64,000 nucleotides of DNA from Faecimorpha stercoravium. Its GTDB lineage: Bacteria > Bacillota > Clostridia > Lachnospirales > Bianqueaceae. Of the stretch, positions 1 to 7,308 are shown in pieces. Location: contig DVGT01000001.1 of the NCBI GenBank assembly GCA_018712555.1, positions 47,538-111,537 on the forward strand, in the 5' to 3' direction. Made by a program: the position numbers and the translations under genes. Position 1 is the stretch's first letter, and each line of letters begins with the position of its first letter. Below the pieces are notes generated by a model. The model was not told the DNA's origin. It saw nothing but the letters and a program-made list of their open reading frames with translations, and did no database searches.

Positions 1-115
1 GTTCCCAATGTCCTTGTTGAATGATACACCAGAAGCCTTCTATGAAAAATCCCAATACACTCCCGACTACAAATAACCAGAATAAAGATGTATATGTAAC
101 CTTCTGTTCCTTCAT
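1..115 (-). CDS. Putative ABC transporter permease, PF06541/CmpB-like (partial, cut by window edge)
   Basis: Only the first 38 codons lie in the window. The ATG is at 113-115 on the minus strand, behind a GGGGGAAG ribosome site. The product begins MKEQKVTYTSLFWLFVVGSV and continues LGFFIEGFWC, a membrane helix with the W/F-rich pattern and the G-F-x-x-E motif seen at the N-terminus of PF06541 proteins (poorly characterised integral membrane proteins called putative ABC-transporter type IV). The start lies 1 bp after the stop of the small gene upstream, so the two are probably translationally coupled. The family call rests on a short segment. Confidence 0.55.
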   Translation of the reverse strand, partial: MKEQKVTYTSLFWLFVVGSVLGFFIEGFWCIIQQGHWE

Positions 116-116
116 C

Positions 117-314
117 CTACTGCTTCCCCCAATCCATAGGCTTTCTCCCAAACCATACATAGAATAGCCCTTTTATATTGGGAATAGAATAAAGATTTGT
201 TAGAATAACATTAAAAAGTTCGGATCGTCCTTTCTGTAAAGCACCATCTACCCATTTTTCTTCATCATGTGCTTGCAGAACTCCGTTCGCTCTTTTAATA
301 GTTTCTTGATACAA
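117..314 (-). CDS. Small hypothetical protein, possibly N-terminally truncated
   Basis: An open frame of 65 codons starts at a TTG (312-314) with no convincing ribosome site. The frame stays open upstream to about 353, directly into the edge of the 93-bp repeat array, where a TAA closes it, and that extension has no ATG. The product (YQETIKRANGVLQAHDEEKW and on to a tryptophan-rich end) is amphipathic with no membrane segment and was not recognised. It looks like genuine coding sequence because it ends 1 bp before the PF06541 gene and carries that gene's ribosome site. The lack of a good start suggests that the array has removed or replaced the original 5' end. Confidence 0.4.
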   Translation of the reverse strand: MYQETIKRANGVLQAHDEEKWVDGALQKGRSELFNVILTNLYSIPNIKGLFYVWFGRKPMDWGKQ

Positions 315-354
315 AAATGGGAATTTCTCCCAATCGTTCCTTTGAGAACTATTT

Positions 355-1472
355 TATACGCAAAAGTGGAATTGTGAGACTGCGTACAATTCTTCCCTAC
401 CGCAGTCCACTTCATTCCTTTAGGAATTATTTTTATACGCAAATGTGAAATCCTGACAGCGCGAATCGAGAGACTGCGTACAAATCTTCCCTACCGCAAT
501 CTATTTCATTCCTTTAGCAACCTTTTTTATACGCAAATGTGAAATCCTGACGGCGCGAATCGCGAGACTGCGTATAAATCTTCCCTACCGTAGTCCACTT
601 CATTCCTTTAGCAACATTTTTATACGCAAATGTGAAATCCTGACGGTGCGAATCGCGAGACTGCGTACAAATCTCCCCTGCCGTAGTCCATTTCATTCCT
701 TTAGGAATTATTTTTATACGCAAATGTGAAATCCTGACAGCGCGAATCGCGAGACTGCGTACAAATCTCCCCTGCTGCAATCTATTTCATTCCTTTAGCA
801 ACCTTTTTTATACGCAAATGTGAAATCCTGACGGTGCGAATTGCAAGACTGCGTATAAATCTCCCCTACCGCAGTCCATTTCATTCCTTTTATAACCTTT
901 TTTATACGCAAAAGCGAATTTCCGACAAACAAGATCGCGAGACTGCGTATAAATCTTCCCTACCGCAGCCCACTTCATTCCTTTAGGAATTATTTTTATA
1001 CTCAAATGTGAAATCCTGACAGCGCGAATTGTGAGACTGCGTATAAATCTTCCCTGCTGCAGTCCACTTCATTCCTTTTGTAACCTTTTTTATACGCAAA
1101 AACGAATTTCCGACAAACGAGATCGCAAGACTGCGTACAAATTTCCCCTGCTACAATCCACTTCATTCCTTTAGCAACCTTTTTATACGCAAATGTGAAA
1201 TCCTGACAGCGCGAATCGCGAGACTGCGTACAAATCTCCCCTACTGCAGCCCACTTCATTCCTTTTGTAATCTTTTTATACGCAAAAGCGAATTTCCAAC
1301 AAACGAGATCGCGAGACTGCGTATAAATCTTCCCTACCGCAGCCATCCGCTCCTTTAGCAACTATTTTTATACGCAAATGCAAAATTCCGACAAACAAGT
1401 TTGCGAGACTGCGTATAAATCTTCCCTGCTGCAATCCATTTTATTCCTTTAGTAACCATTTTATGCACAACA
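355..1472. repeat. Tandem array, about 12 units of 92-95 bp, hairpin-containing
   Basis: The landmark TATACGCAAA recurs near 355, 434, 528, 621, 715, 809, 904, 997, 1091, 1184, 1277 and 1369, with a degenerate copy at 1462. Spacing is 92-95 bp, except for a shortened first unit of 79 bp. Two unit types are mixed: one with AAATGTGAAATCCTGAC and one with AAAGCGAATTTCCGACAAAC. Both are followed by GCGAGACTGCG, then about 16 bp, then CGCAGTCCAC, so GACTGCG and CGCAGTC can form a 7-bp stem. It occupies the whole gene-free stretch. Long in-frame readings on the minus strand arise because 93 is divisible by 3; 92-, 94- and 95-bp spacings break the frame, so it is not considered coding. Confidence 0.9.
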
Positions 1473-1474
1473 AA

Positions 1475-1517
1475 AAGGATATTCCCTTTTGTCGTTTCAG
1501 ACTTGGGGAATATCCTT
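1475..1517 (-). terminator. Rho-independent terminator of rqcH
   Basis: AGGATATTCCC (1476-1486) and GGGAATATCCT (1506-1516) form a perfect 11-bp stem just after the rqcH stop codon. Read on the minus strand it is followed by TTTTTGTTG. Confidence 0.85.
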
Positions 1518-1518
1518 A

Positions 1519-3270
1519 TCATAAAGTGGACTCACTGCTTTGCGGTTCTACAAAAAGCGTTTTCTGATGCGTGTAAATTACGAAGCCGGGTTTTGATCCG
1601 GAAGGCTTTTTTACATAGCGCCGTTCCGCATAATCCACTGGGACGCGGCTGCTCTGTGCAGCTCTGGAATGACCCGCGGCAATCTGCGCCGCCTCTAGAA
1701 TGCTCTGCTCGGTATAGTCTTTTCCGTACTCCTTACCGCTGCAGAACAGGACCGTATGCGATCCGGGAATATCTTTTACGTGGAACCAAAGGTCAAAGGG
1801 GGAGGCCATCTTAAAGGTCAACTGATCATTCTGGATGTTGTTCTTACCCACCATGACCTCGAGTCCTTCAGATGTTCGCATCGTTAGGGGCTTGCTGGCT
1901 GCCAGGTTTTTGCGTTTCTGGCGGTTCTTGCGCACATAGCCTGTCTCGTAGAGTTCCAGACGGATGTCCTCTAAATCTTTTTCACAGTCTGCCATCTCCA
2001 TGGCCGTCAACAGACTTTCCAGGTATTGGATCTCCTCTTCCGTCTGCTGCAACTGCTCTGTCAACGCCTCTTCTGTACGCTTCAGCTTGTTGTATCTCGC
2101 GTAGTATTTCTGCGCGTTTTGTGCCGGCGTCAGATTTTCTTTCAATGCAATTTCTACTTCCACGGGTGGATCCTGGTAGAAATCCTCCGCTATGAGACTG
2201 CGTTCTCCCATCTGGATCCGATAGATATTGGCGGTAATCAGATCTCCCATGCGCTGATACTTTTCACGCCCCTGCGTATCCTGCATCTGCTTCTGCTGCA
2301 GATCGTACTTTCTCCTGGCTCGATCCAGATGCGTCATCACCAGCTTATGAAGATCCTGTGCCTTCTGCCGCAGACGATTCTTGGTATCCTGGCGCACGTA
2401 ATATACATCCAATAGGGCAGAGGGCGTATCAAATGTTTTCTGCTCTACTCCCGCCATGAGGCGGCTCGCTACCATGCTGTATTCACGCATACGATCTCCA
2501 TCGAAGAAAATCTCAGGATGCGCTGGCTCCTCCCGCATTTCGCAGAATAACTGGGTGAATGCCTGATAAAGGCGCTCTCGCTCTTCCTGCGTCAGATCCT
2601 CAAAGGAAGCTTTTTCCGATACGCCGGCGCGAAAACAGATTTCGGATGCCGCAAAGGGGCTGATACCATTAAAGACTTGATACATTCCCTTTCCAATGGG
2701 CGCGTGGCAGTTCTGCCAGACTGCCGCAAAGCAGTCTGCGTCCTCCATCAACAATGGATTCGCCCGCTGATTATGCGAAGGCGCCTCGTAGGGCAGCCCC
2801 GGCAGAACCATCCGAAAATGGCTCATATCCTGTCCCACATGATGAGCACAGTCGATGATTCGGCCATTCTCGTCAACAAGAATTAGATTGCTGTGCCGTC
2901 CCATGATCTCCAGAATGATCTTCTTTCGGCACAGGTCTCCCAGTTCGTTATAGACCTCCACATCCATCTCAAGGATTCGATCAAAGCCCACTTGCTCCAG
3001 ATGCACCAGCTTTCCGCCTCCGAAATGCTTCCGAAACAGCATGCAGAACATGGGGGGCTCCAGCGGTGTTTCCGGCTTATTTTCTGTGAGATAAAACCTG
3101 GCGCTGTCCATATGCGCACTCAGAAGAAGTCGGTATACCTGTCCCGGGCGGCGAATCGTAAGCACGATCTCGTCCTTTTCCGGCTGATAGATCTTGTCGA
3201 TCTTACCGCCTTCGATCTTCTGCCGAAGTTCTTCTATCACCTTATATGTCGTGATGCCATCAAATGCCAT
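1519..3270 (-). CDS. rqcH: Rqc2/RqcH-type NFACT protein (ribosome-associated quality control)
   Basis: A 583-residue full-length member of the NFACT family, older name fibronectin-binding protein FbpA. RqcH binds stalled 50S subunits carrying peptidyl-tRNA and directs C-terminal alanine tailing of the nascent chain for degradation. The N-terminus MAFDGITTYKVIEELRQKIE is canonical. It is followed by the NFACT-N domain (to about 270), a long coiled-coil region (about 270-450, K/E/Q-rich), and the C-terminal RNA-binding NFACT-R domain (about 465-575) with VGKNNIQND and FHVKDIPGSHTVL. The start overlaps the 3' end of the upstream hydrolase gene by 11 bp, so it is the last gene of a coupled operon and is followed by a strong terminator. 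Confidence 0.93.
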   Translation of the reverse strand: MAFDGITTYKVIEELRQKIEGGKIDKIYQPEKDEIVLTIRRPGQVYRLLLSAHMDSARFYLTENKPETPLEPPMFCMLFRKHFGGGKLVHLEQVGFDRILEMDVEVYNELGDLCRKKIILEIMGRHSNLILVDENGRIIDCAHHVGQDMSHFRMVLPGLPYEAPSHNQRANPLLMEDADCFAAVWQNCHAPIGKGMYQVFNGISPFAASEICFRAGVSEKASFEDLTQEERERLYQAFTQLFCEMREEPAHPEIFFDGDRMREYSMVASRLMAGVEQKTFDTPSALLDVYYVRQDTKNRLRQKAQDLHKLVMTHLDRARRKYDLQQKQMQDTQGREKYQRMGDLITANIYRIQMGERSLIAEDFYQDPPVEVEIALKENLTPAQNAQKYYARYNKLKRTEEALTEQLQQTEEEIQYLESLLTAMEMADCEKDLEDIRLELYETGYVRKNRQKRKNLAASKPLTMRTSEGLEVMVGKNNIQNDQLTFKMASPFDLWFHVKDIPGSHTVLFCSGKEYGKDYTEQSILEAAQIAAGHSRAAQSSRVPVDYAERRYVKKPSGSKPGFVIYTHQKTLFVEPQSSESTL

Positions 3271-3991
3271 GACTCGCCGCCTCTACCAATCCGCGGAATA
3301 ATCTTGCCGCGTCCTCATTCGTCTTTGCCATATACTCCGGATGCCACTGCACACCCAGCCAGAACCCATAATCCGGAATCTCCAGCGCCTCAACCATACC
3401 ATCCTTGGATCTGGCTGACACCTTCGTTCCCGGCGCAGCATCCTTGACGGCCTGATGATGAAAGCTATTAACCCGCAAGCGGTCTTTGCCTACCAGGCGG
3501 TACAGGAGGGAATCCGGTTCGATTTCCACCGTATGGGACGGCACATCCCCGTCGGAAGGCTGCTCATGCGCCAGCGCGGAGCCGTCCGATAGTCTGCCCG
3601 GGAAATACTTAGGGATATCCTGCCAGATCGTTCCGCCCTGGAAGATATTCATGGCCTGGATCCCGCGGCAAATCCCTAAGATGGGCTTCTTGCGCGCATA
3701 CACCGCTCGATACAGCATCCCTTCCATCCGATCCCGGTTGGCGGAAGCGCTTCCACACCCTGCAAGCGTCTCCTCCCCAAAGAGGAAGGGCTGCACATCC
3801 ACACCACCGGAAAACAAGAACCCATCCAGCTCCTGCGCCAGCCTGTCATAGTCCTCCTGCTGCCCATAATAGGGTAGGATCACAGGAATCCCGCCGGCAT
3901 CCCATATGCTGGTGGCATAATTCGCGCGCAGAAACATGTTCTTGCTGCTCTCTTCCTCTGAGAGCGTCACTCCAATCCATGGTTTTCTCAT
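3260..3991 (-). CDS. Peptidase C26 / gamma-glutamyl-gamma-aminobutyrate hydrolase family protein
   Basis: 243 residues of class I glutamine-amidotransferase fold. The catalytic triad is visible: C108 in ILGICRGIQAMN, and H217 and E219 in VQWHPEY. The DGFLFSGGVDVQP segment near 56-68 is typical of PuuD/YvdE-like gamma-glutamyl hydrolases, which cut isopeptide-like gamma-glutamyl bonds in the cytoplasm. There is no signal peptide. The start ATG overlaps the TGA of the MGH1-like glycosidase upstream (ATGA), and the end overlaps rqcH by 11 bp, so all three are probably co-translated. The substrate is unknown; nothing in the neighbourhood points to putrescine catabolism. Confidence 0.88.
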   Translation of the reverse strand: MRKPWIGVTLSEEESSKNMFLRANYATSIWDAGGIPVILPYYGQQEDYDRLAQELDGFLFSGGVDVQPFLFGEETLAGCGSASANRDRMEGMLYRAVYARKKPILGICRGIQAMNIFQGGTIWQDIPKYFPGRLSDGSALAHEQPSDGDVPSHTVEIEPDSLLYRLVGKDRLRVNSFHHQAVKDAAPGTKVSARSKDGMVEALEIPDYGFWLGVQWHPEYMAKTNEDAARLFRGLVEAASHGI

Positions 3992-6081
3992 CCTACGATC
4001 TCCACCTTCTCTATAACATCACTTTCAAAAATCGTCTCGCCGTCCCGCATGATCTTCATGCCTACGGGCACTGCATCTATATTTTCCTTTTCGGCCCAGC
4101 TCACGGCATACCTATGTCCTCGAATCAACACATTCCTCATGGTGAACCACTGAAGTCCCAGCTGGAGCGGATCCACGATGATTTTATCCTCTTCCACATG
4201 AATGCCTGCTACAAAGGACATGACCAAATCGATCCAATACGAATGGTTATAATCCACCTCATCGCTCAACGGCTCTCCGCTCTCCGGATTATAATGCTCC
4301 ACGAGATAAGGCCTCTCCAGAACTCCGTCTCGGAAATGCTGCGCGGTATACTGCCGGAAGAATGTCCAGAAATCCCGGTCGTATTTATGGCCATGTAACT
4401 GGCTCTGCCTACCCAAGGCGGACAGCGCTATGCCCGTAGTATAGGGCCATGACGGCCCATCCCATACACAGCCATTGCGTCCTTTAATGAAAATCCCCTG
4501 CCAGCCTCCGTCTGGAGAATAGGCCGGATTCTCCTTCGATACCGAGGGAAACGCGCTTCCTGTATTAAAATGCGCCGGATCCTTCAGGTATTCCAGGCCA
4601 GGCAGCTTTTCATCATCGGAGATCTCCGCCCAATACGGATAGAAGCCGACGATGTTTTTCACCATGGCCTTCTCATCCGTCTGATAATGCAGATCATAAT
4701 AAAAGTGTGTATTCTGATCCCACATCTTCTGATTGATATCGGCCGCGATCTTCTCTGCCAGCTCTTCATATTTTTTCTGATCCGGGTCCTGCAGAATGCG
4801 GCAGATCGCCGCCAGGCCCTTCGTATTCAGATAATGATAGACGCTGCGATCCACCCGCTTGAGCGGTGTATAGGTACTCTTATCCTTCGGATTCTTCGGA
4901 TAATCATGGAAATACCAGTAGCTGGGCTGATATTCCTTACCGGTACGGGAGTGCGTATATTCGATCTGCAACGCATCCACCGCATCCCCATGTACCTTGA
5001 TATGTCCCGCGATATACGCCTTCATCGCAGGCAGCACTTCCCGCAAAAACTCCTGGTTGCCGTCCAGCAGATATAACTGATAGACCGCCCAGATTCCATA
5101 ATTCGCATAAGACGCCAGATACCCATTCGTCACCGTACATCGGGGAATGCCGTTTTCGTCTGCACTGTCAAAGAAACTGCGCAGAAATTCTCTGACGATC
5201 TCATGATCTTCGCTCCATCGGTAATCTGTCACATGCAGGGGCGTCGATAGCGGAATCAGCTTCGTGAACTCCCACCCTTGACTGACAAAAGGCGTCTTAT
5301 TCATGCGATGAGAGCGTCCTTCATACATGACGGCGTGCTGCAAATTGCCGAAGGCAGGATATGCCGTACAATGCCGCATGATGAACCAGCGATAACTCCA
5401 GGCGGCATTCACAATCGGATTCGAACAGTAAAAGGTCGGAACCTTGTCCTGGAAATCCTGCCATTCCTTTTCAGCCGCATGCAGCGCATCCTCCAAATGG
5501 GGATATTTCTTCCAAAACGCATCCAGCTTCTGCTCCAGTTCTTCTCTGGTCTCCGTGCTGAGGTTCCCCACCTGACACGCCGCCACAAACTCTATCTGTT
5601 CTCCCGGTTCCAACACATAGGTAGTGCCAGGCAGGGTCCAACCACAGACCCCGCCTACCCGATATCCATAACTGAGTTCTGGCGTCGAGAAAAACATGCC
5701 GTCTACTTCTGCCCCTTCCGGCGCAACCTGCAGTGTCAGCGTCAATGGCTTGTCGCACTCATTTTTCCATTTCTGCTGACTGAATGCCAAATCGTCAAAG
5801 AGTATGGACTTTGTCTCTTCCATATACACATCCCGATCACTATTTTCCATACTCAGCCAATCCGGCCGCCATATGCTCCTCGCCAGTTCCCAATCAATTT
5901 CACGATCACATACGACCTGGAAAAGCTCCGTCAGGTTCGTTTTATGAATAAAGTCAATTCGTCCGCAAAAGCCCGGCTTCCGATCCAGATAATCTACCCA
6001 GAGCCGCCGACCCACGGGTCCAAACAAGAGCTTCCCTGTATGCGTTCGTAAGCACCTGTCTTCGTATTTTAGATATGACAT
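3988..6081 (-). CDS. MGH1-like glycoside hydrolase (GH63-type six-hairpin fold)
   Basis: 697 residues, cytoplasmic, with no signal peptide. The C-terminal two thirds form an (alpha/alpha)6-barrel of the MGH1/GH63 type, with NGCVWDGPSWPYTTGIALSA near residues 537-556 and late aromatic-rich helices (YNHSYWIDLV). The N-terminal 200 residues are beta-rich. MGH1-like enzymes hydrolyse small alpha-glycosides such as mannosylglycerate, but related clostridial proteins have no assigned substrate. The ATG at 6079-6081 has GGGGG seven bases upstream. It is the first of three overlapping genes (glycosidase, C26 hydrolase, rqcH). The enzyme class is fairly secure; the substrate is not. Confidence 0.75.
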   Translation of the reverse strand: MSYLKYEDRCLRTHTGKLLFGPVGRRLWVDYLDRKPGFCGRIDFIHKTNLTELFQVVCDREIDWELARSIWRPDWLSMENSDRDVYMEETKSILFDDLAFSQQKWKNECDKPLTLTLQVAPEGAEVDGMFFSTPELSYGYRVGGVCGWTLPGTTYVLEPGEQIEFVAACQVGNLSTETREELEQKLDAFWKKYPHLEDALHAAEKEWQDFQDKVPTFYCSNPIVNAAWSYRWFIMRHCTAYPAFGNLQHAVMYEGRSHRMNKTPFVSQGWEFTKLIPLSTPLHVTDYRWSEDHEIVREFLRSFFDSADENGIPRCTVTNGYLASYANYGIWAVYQLYLLDGNQEFLREVLPAMKAYIAGHIKVHGDAVDALQIEYTHSRTGKEYQPSYWYFHDYPKNPKDKSTYTPLKRVDRSVYHYLNTKGLAAICRILQDPDQKKYEELAEKIAADINQKMWDQNTHFYYDLHYQTDEKAMVKNIVGFYPYWAEISDDEKLPGLEYLKDPAHFNTGSAFPSVSKENPAYSPDGGWQGIFIKGRNGCVWDGPSWPYTTGIALSALGRQSQLHGHKYDRDFWTFFRQYTAQHFRDGVLERPYLVEHYNPESGEPLSDEVDYNHSYWIDLVMSFVAGIHVEEDKIIVDPLQLGLQWFTMRNVLIRGHRYAVSWAEKENIDAVPVGMKIMRDGETIFESDVIEKVEIVG

Positions 6082-6104
6082 GCTATGACCCCCAATTCCA
6101 TGTT

Positions 6105-6629
6105 TTATTTTCCTAGTGTATCATGGATAGCCTTAAGACCAATCTCTACCTGTTCTGTATAGTACTGCTCCGCCGCGGTCTCGTCTAAGCCTTCCTCATC
6201 ATAAGCGCCCAGGCATACATAGAAGACATACTGATCCACGCGCAGAATCTGCGTTGCCTTGAGCTTCGGCACATTCATCGGATACATCAGCGCATTCTGC
6301 ACCTGATTATCCAGGTATGTCTGCATTGCCTGCTCCACTTCTTCCGCCTTACCGTCTTCTGCCTCAATCCCTATAAACGTATCAATATGGGTGGACATCA
6401 TAGGGCCTTCTGCCACAAAATTCTTGATATCCTCTGCCGGTATCCCCACCACTTCGCTCAAATAGGTTTCATCTAATGCCATGCTGGGAATATAATTCTC
6501 TCCATAAGCCGTTTTAACAGCTTCCAACACTTCTGGAAGCTTTCCAGACTCTACCGTAGTTTCTCCACTGCTGCAAGATGCAGCCAGCATACAGATTACA
6601 AGTACAATCGCCATCCATAATTTTTTCAT
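6105..6629 (-). CDS. DUF4358 domain lipoprotein
   Basis: 174 residues. The N-terminus MKKLWMAIVLVICMLAASC is a lipoprotein signal with the modified cysteine at C19. The remainder matches the DUF4358 pattern of Lachnospiraceae lipoproteins: a helical region followed by IDTFIGIEAEDGKAEEVEQA and a repeated-strand segment with LRVDQYVFYVCLG near 130-142. It probably sits on the outer face of the membrane; its function is unknown. It ends 23 bp before the MGH1-like gene and starts 8 bp after the metallo-hydrolase gene, so it belongs to the same minus-strand transcript. Confidence 0.85.
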   Translation of the reverse strand: MKKLWMAIVLVICMLAASCSSGETTVESGKLPEVLEAVKTAYGENYIPSMALDETYLSEVVGIPAEDIKNFVAEGPMMSTHIDTFIGIEAEDGKAEEVEQAMQTYLDNQVQNALMYPMNVPKLKATQILRVDQYVFYVCLGAYDEEGLDETAAEQYYTEQVEIGLKAIHDTLGK

Positions 6630-6637
6630 TTTAATTC

Positions 6638-7234
6638 CTACTCCTTTAATTCTAAGGTTTCTCCGGCTGCTAACAACAGCCGATTGGGCGCCTGGAATCG
6701 TTCCGCGTTGGCCCGATCATAGAGCGCACCCGGTTTAGTGTGAATCGGAATGACCCAGCGCGCCGATAGTTTGGCCGCGCACCGGCTCGCCTCTTCCGCA
6801 TCCATGTTATATACCCCGTCGATGGGCAGCAGGGCATAGTCCATCGGCGGCAGTTCTGCCATTTCTTCGGTCTCGGATGTGTCCCCGGAAGCATAAAGAC
6901 ATAAGCCGTCCCAATACAGAAGATATCCTACGCAGTTTTCCCTGGAATGATTCTTGTTATAGGCCGGAACTGCCTGAATCTGAATCCATCCTAAGTCAAA
7001 TTTCTGATAAGTTCCCTGCGTAAGTGCCTGCTCAGAGCGTATCACCTGGGTATGTTCCTGCATGGAAATCTTGTCCAGCGCATTGTGATCGTAATGCTCA
7101 TGTGTGACCAGAACCAGATCCGCCGGCAAATCATAACCGTCTCCCGCATAGGGATCCACATAAATCACTCTGCCCTCTTCCGTGGTGATTCGATAACTGC
7201 CATGCCCTTGATAATACAATTTTGATGCTGCCAT
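6638..7234 (-). CDS. Metallo-beta-lactamase-fold hydrolase (UlaG/YtkL-like)
   Basis: 198 residues from the ATG at 7232-7234, chosen because GGGAGG lies eight bases upstream; the longer open frame reads back into sbcC and has no ribosome site. The metal motif is VLVTHEHYDHNALDK (HxHxDH), with later ligands in LYASGDTSE and VIPIHTKPG. The compact 200-residue form resembles UlaG-type hydrolases of unknown substrate. It is cytoplasmic. A sigma-A-like promoter overlaps the end of sbcC just upstream, so this gene probably heads the operon that continues to rqcH. Confidence 0.9.
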   Translation of the reverse strand: MAASKLYYQGHGSYRITTEEGRVIYVDPYAGDGYDLPADLVLVTHEHYDHNALDKISMQEHTQVIRSEQALTQGTYQKFDLGWIQIQAVPAYNKNHSRENCVGYLLYWDGLCLYASGDTSETEEMAELPPMDYALLPIDGVYNMDAEEASRCAAKLSARWVIPIHTKPGALYDRANAERFQAPNRLLLAAGETLELKE

Positions 7235-7279
7235 ATTCCGTCCTCCCATCTTTTCCGCATTCGCTTGCGTTTCACATTT

Positions 7280-7308
7280 ATTGTACCCTGAATACGTATA
7301 AAAATCAA
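7280..7308 (-). promoter_or_regulatory. Sigma-A-type promoter for the metallo-hydrolase operon
   Basis: On the minus strand, TTGATT (7303-7308), a 17-bp spacer and TACAAT (7280-7285). The -35 box lies across the stop codon of sbcC. Confidence 0.6.

Noticed and set aside
514..1361. Repetitive proteins reading FAYKK...KGMKW on the minus strand
   Set aside because: They follow from a repeat period close to a multiple of 3; frames break at the 92-, 94- and 95-bp units, there are no ribosome sites and no start conservation.
355..1472. CRISPR array
   Set aside because: Units of about 93 bp follow one another without unique spacers, and no cas genes are near.
5400..5430. tRNA-like TTCGAA motif
   Set aside because: It lies within a clearly coding region and no cloverleaf can be formed.
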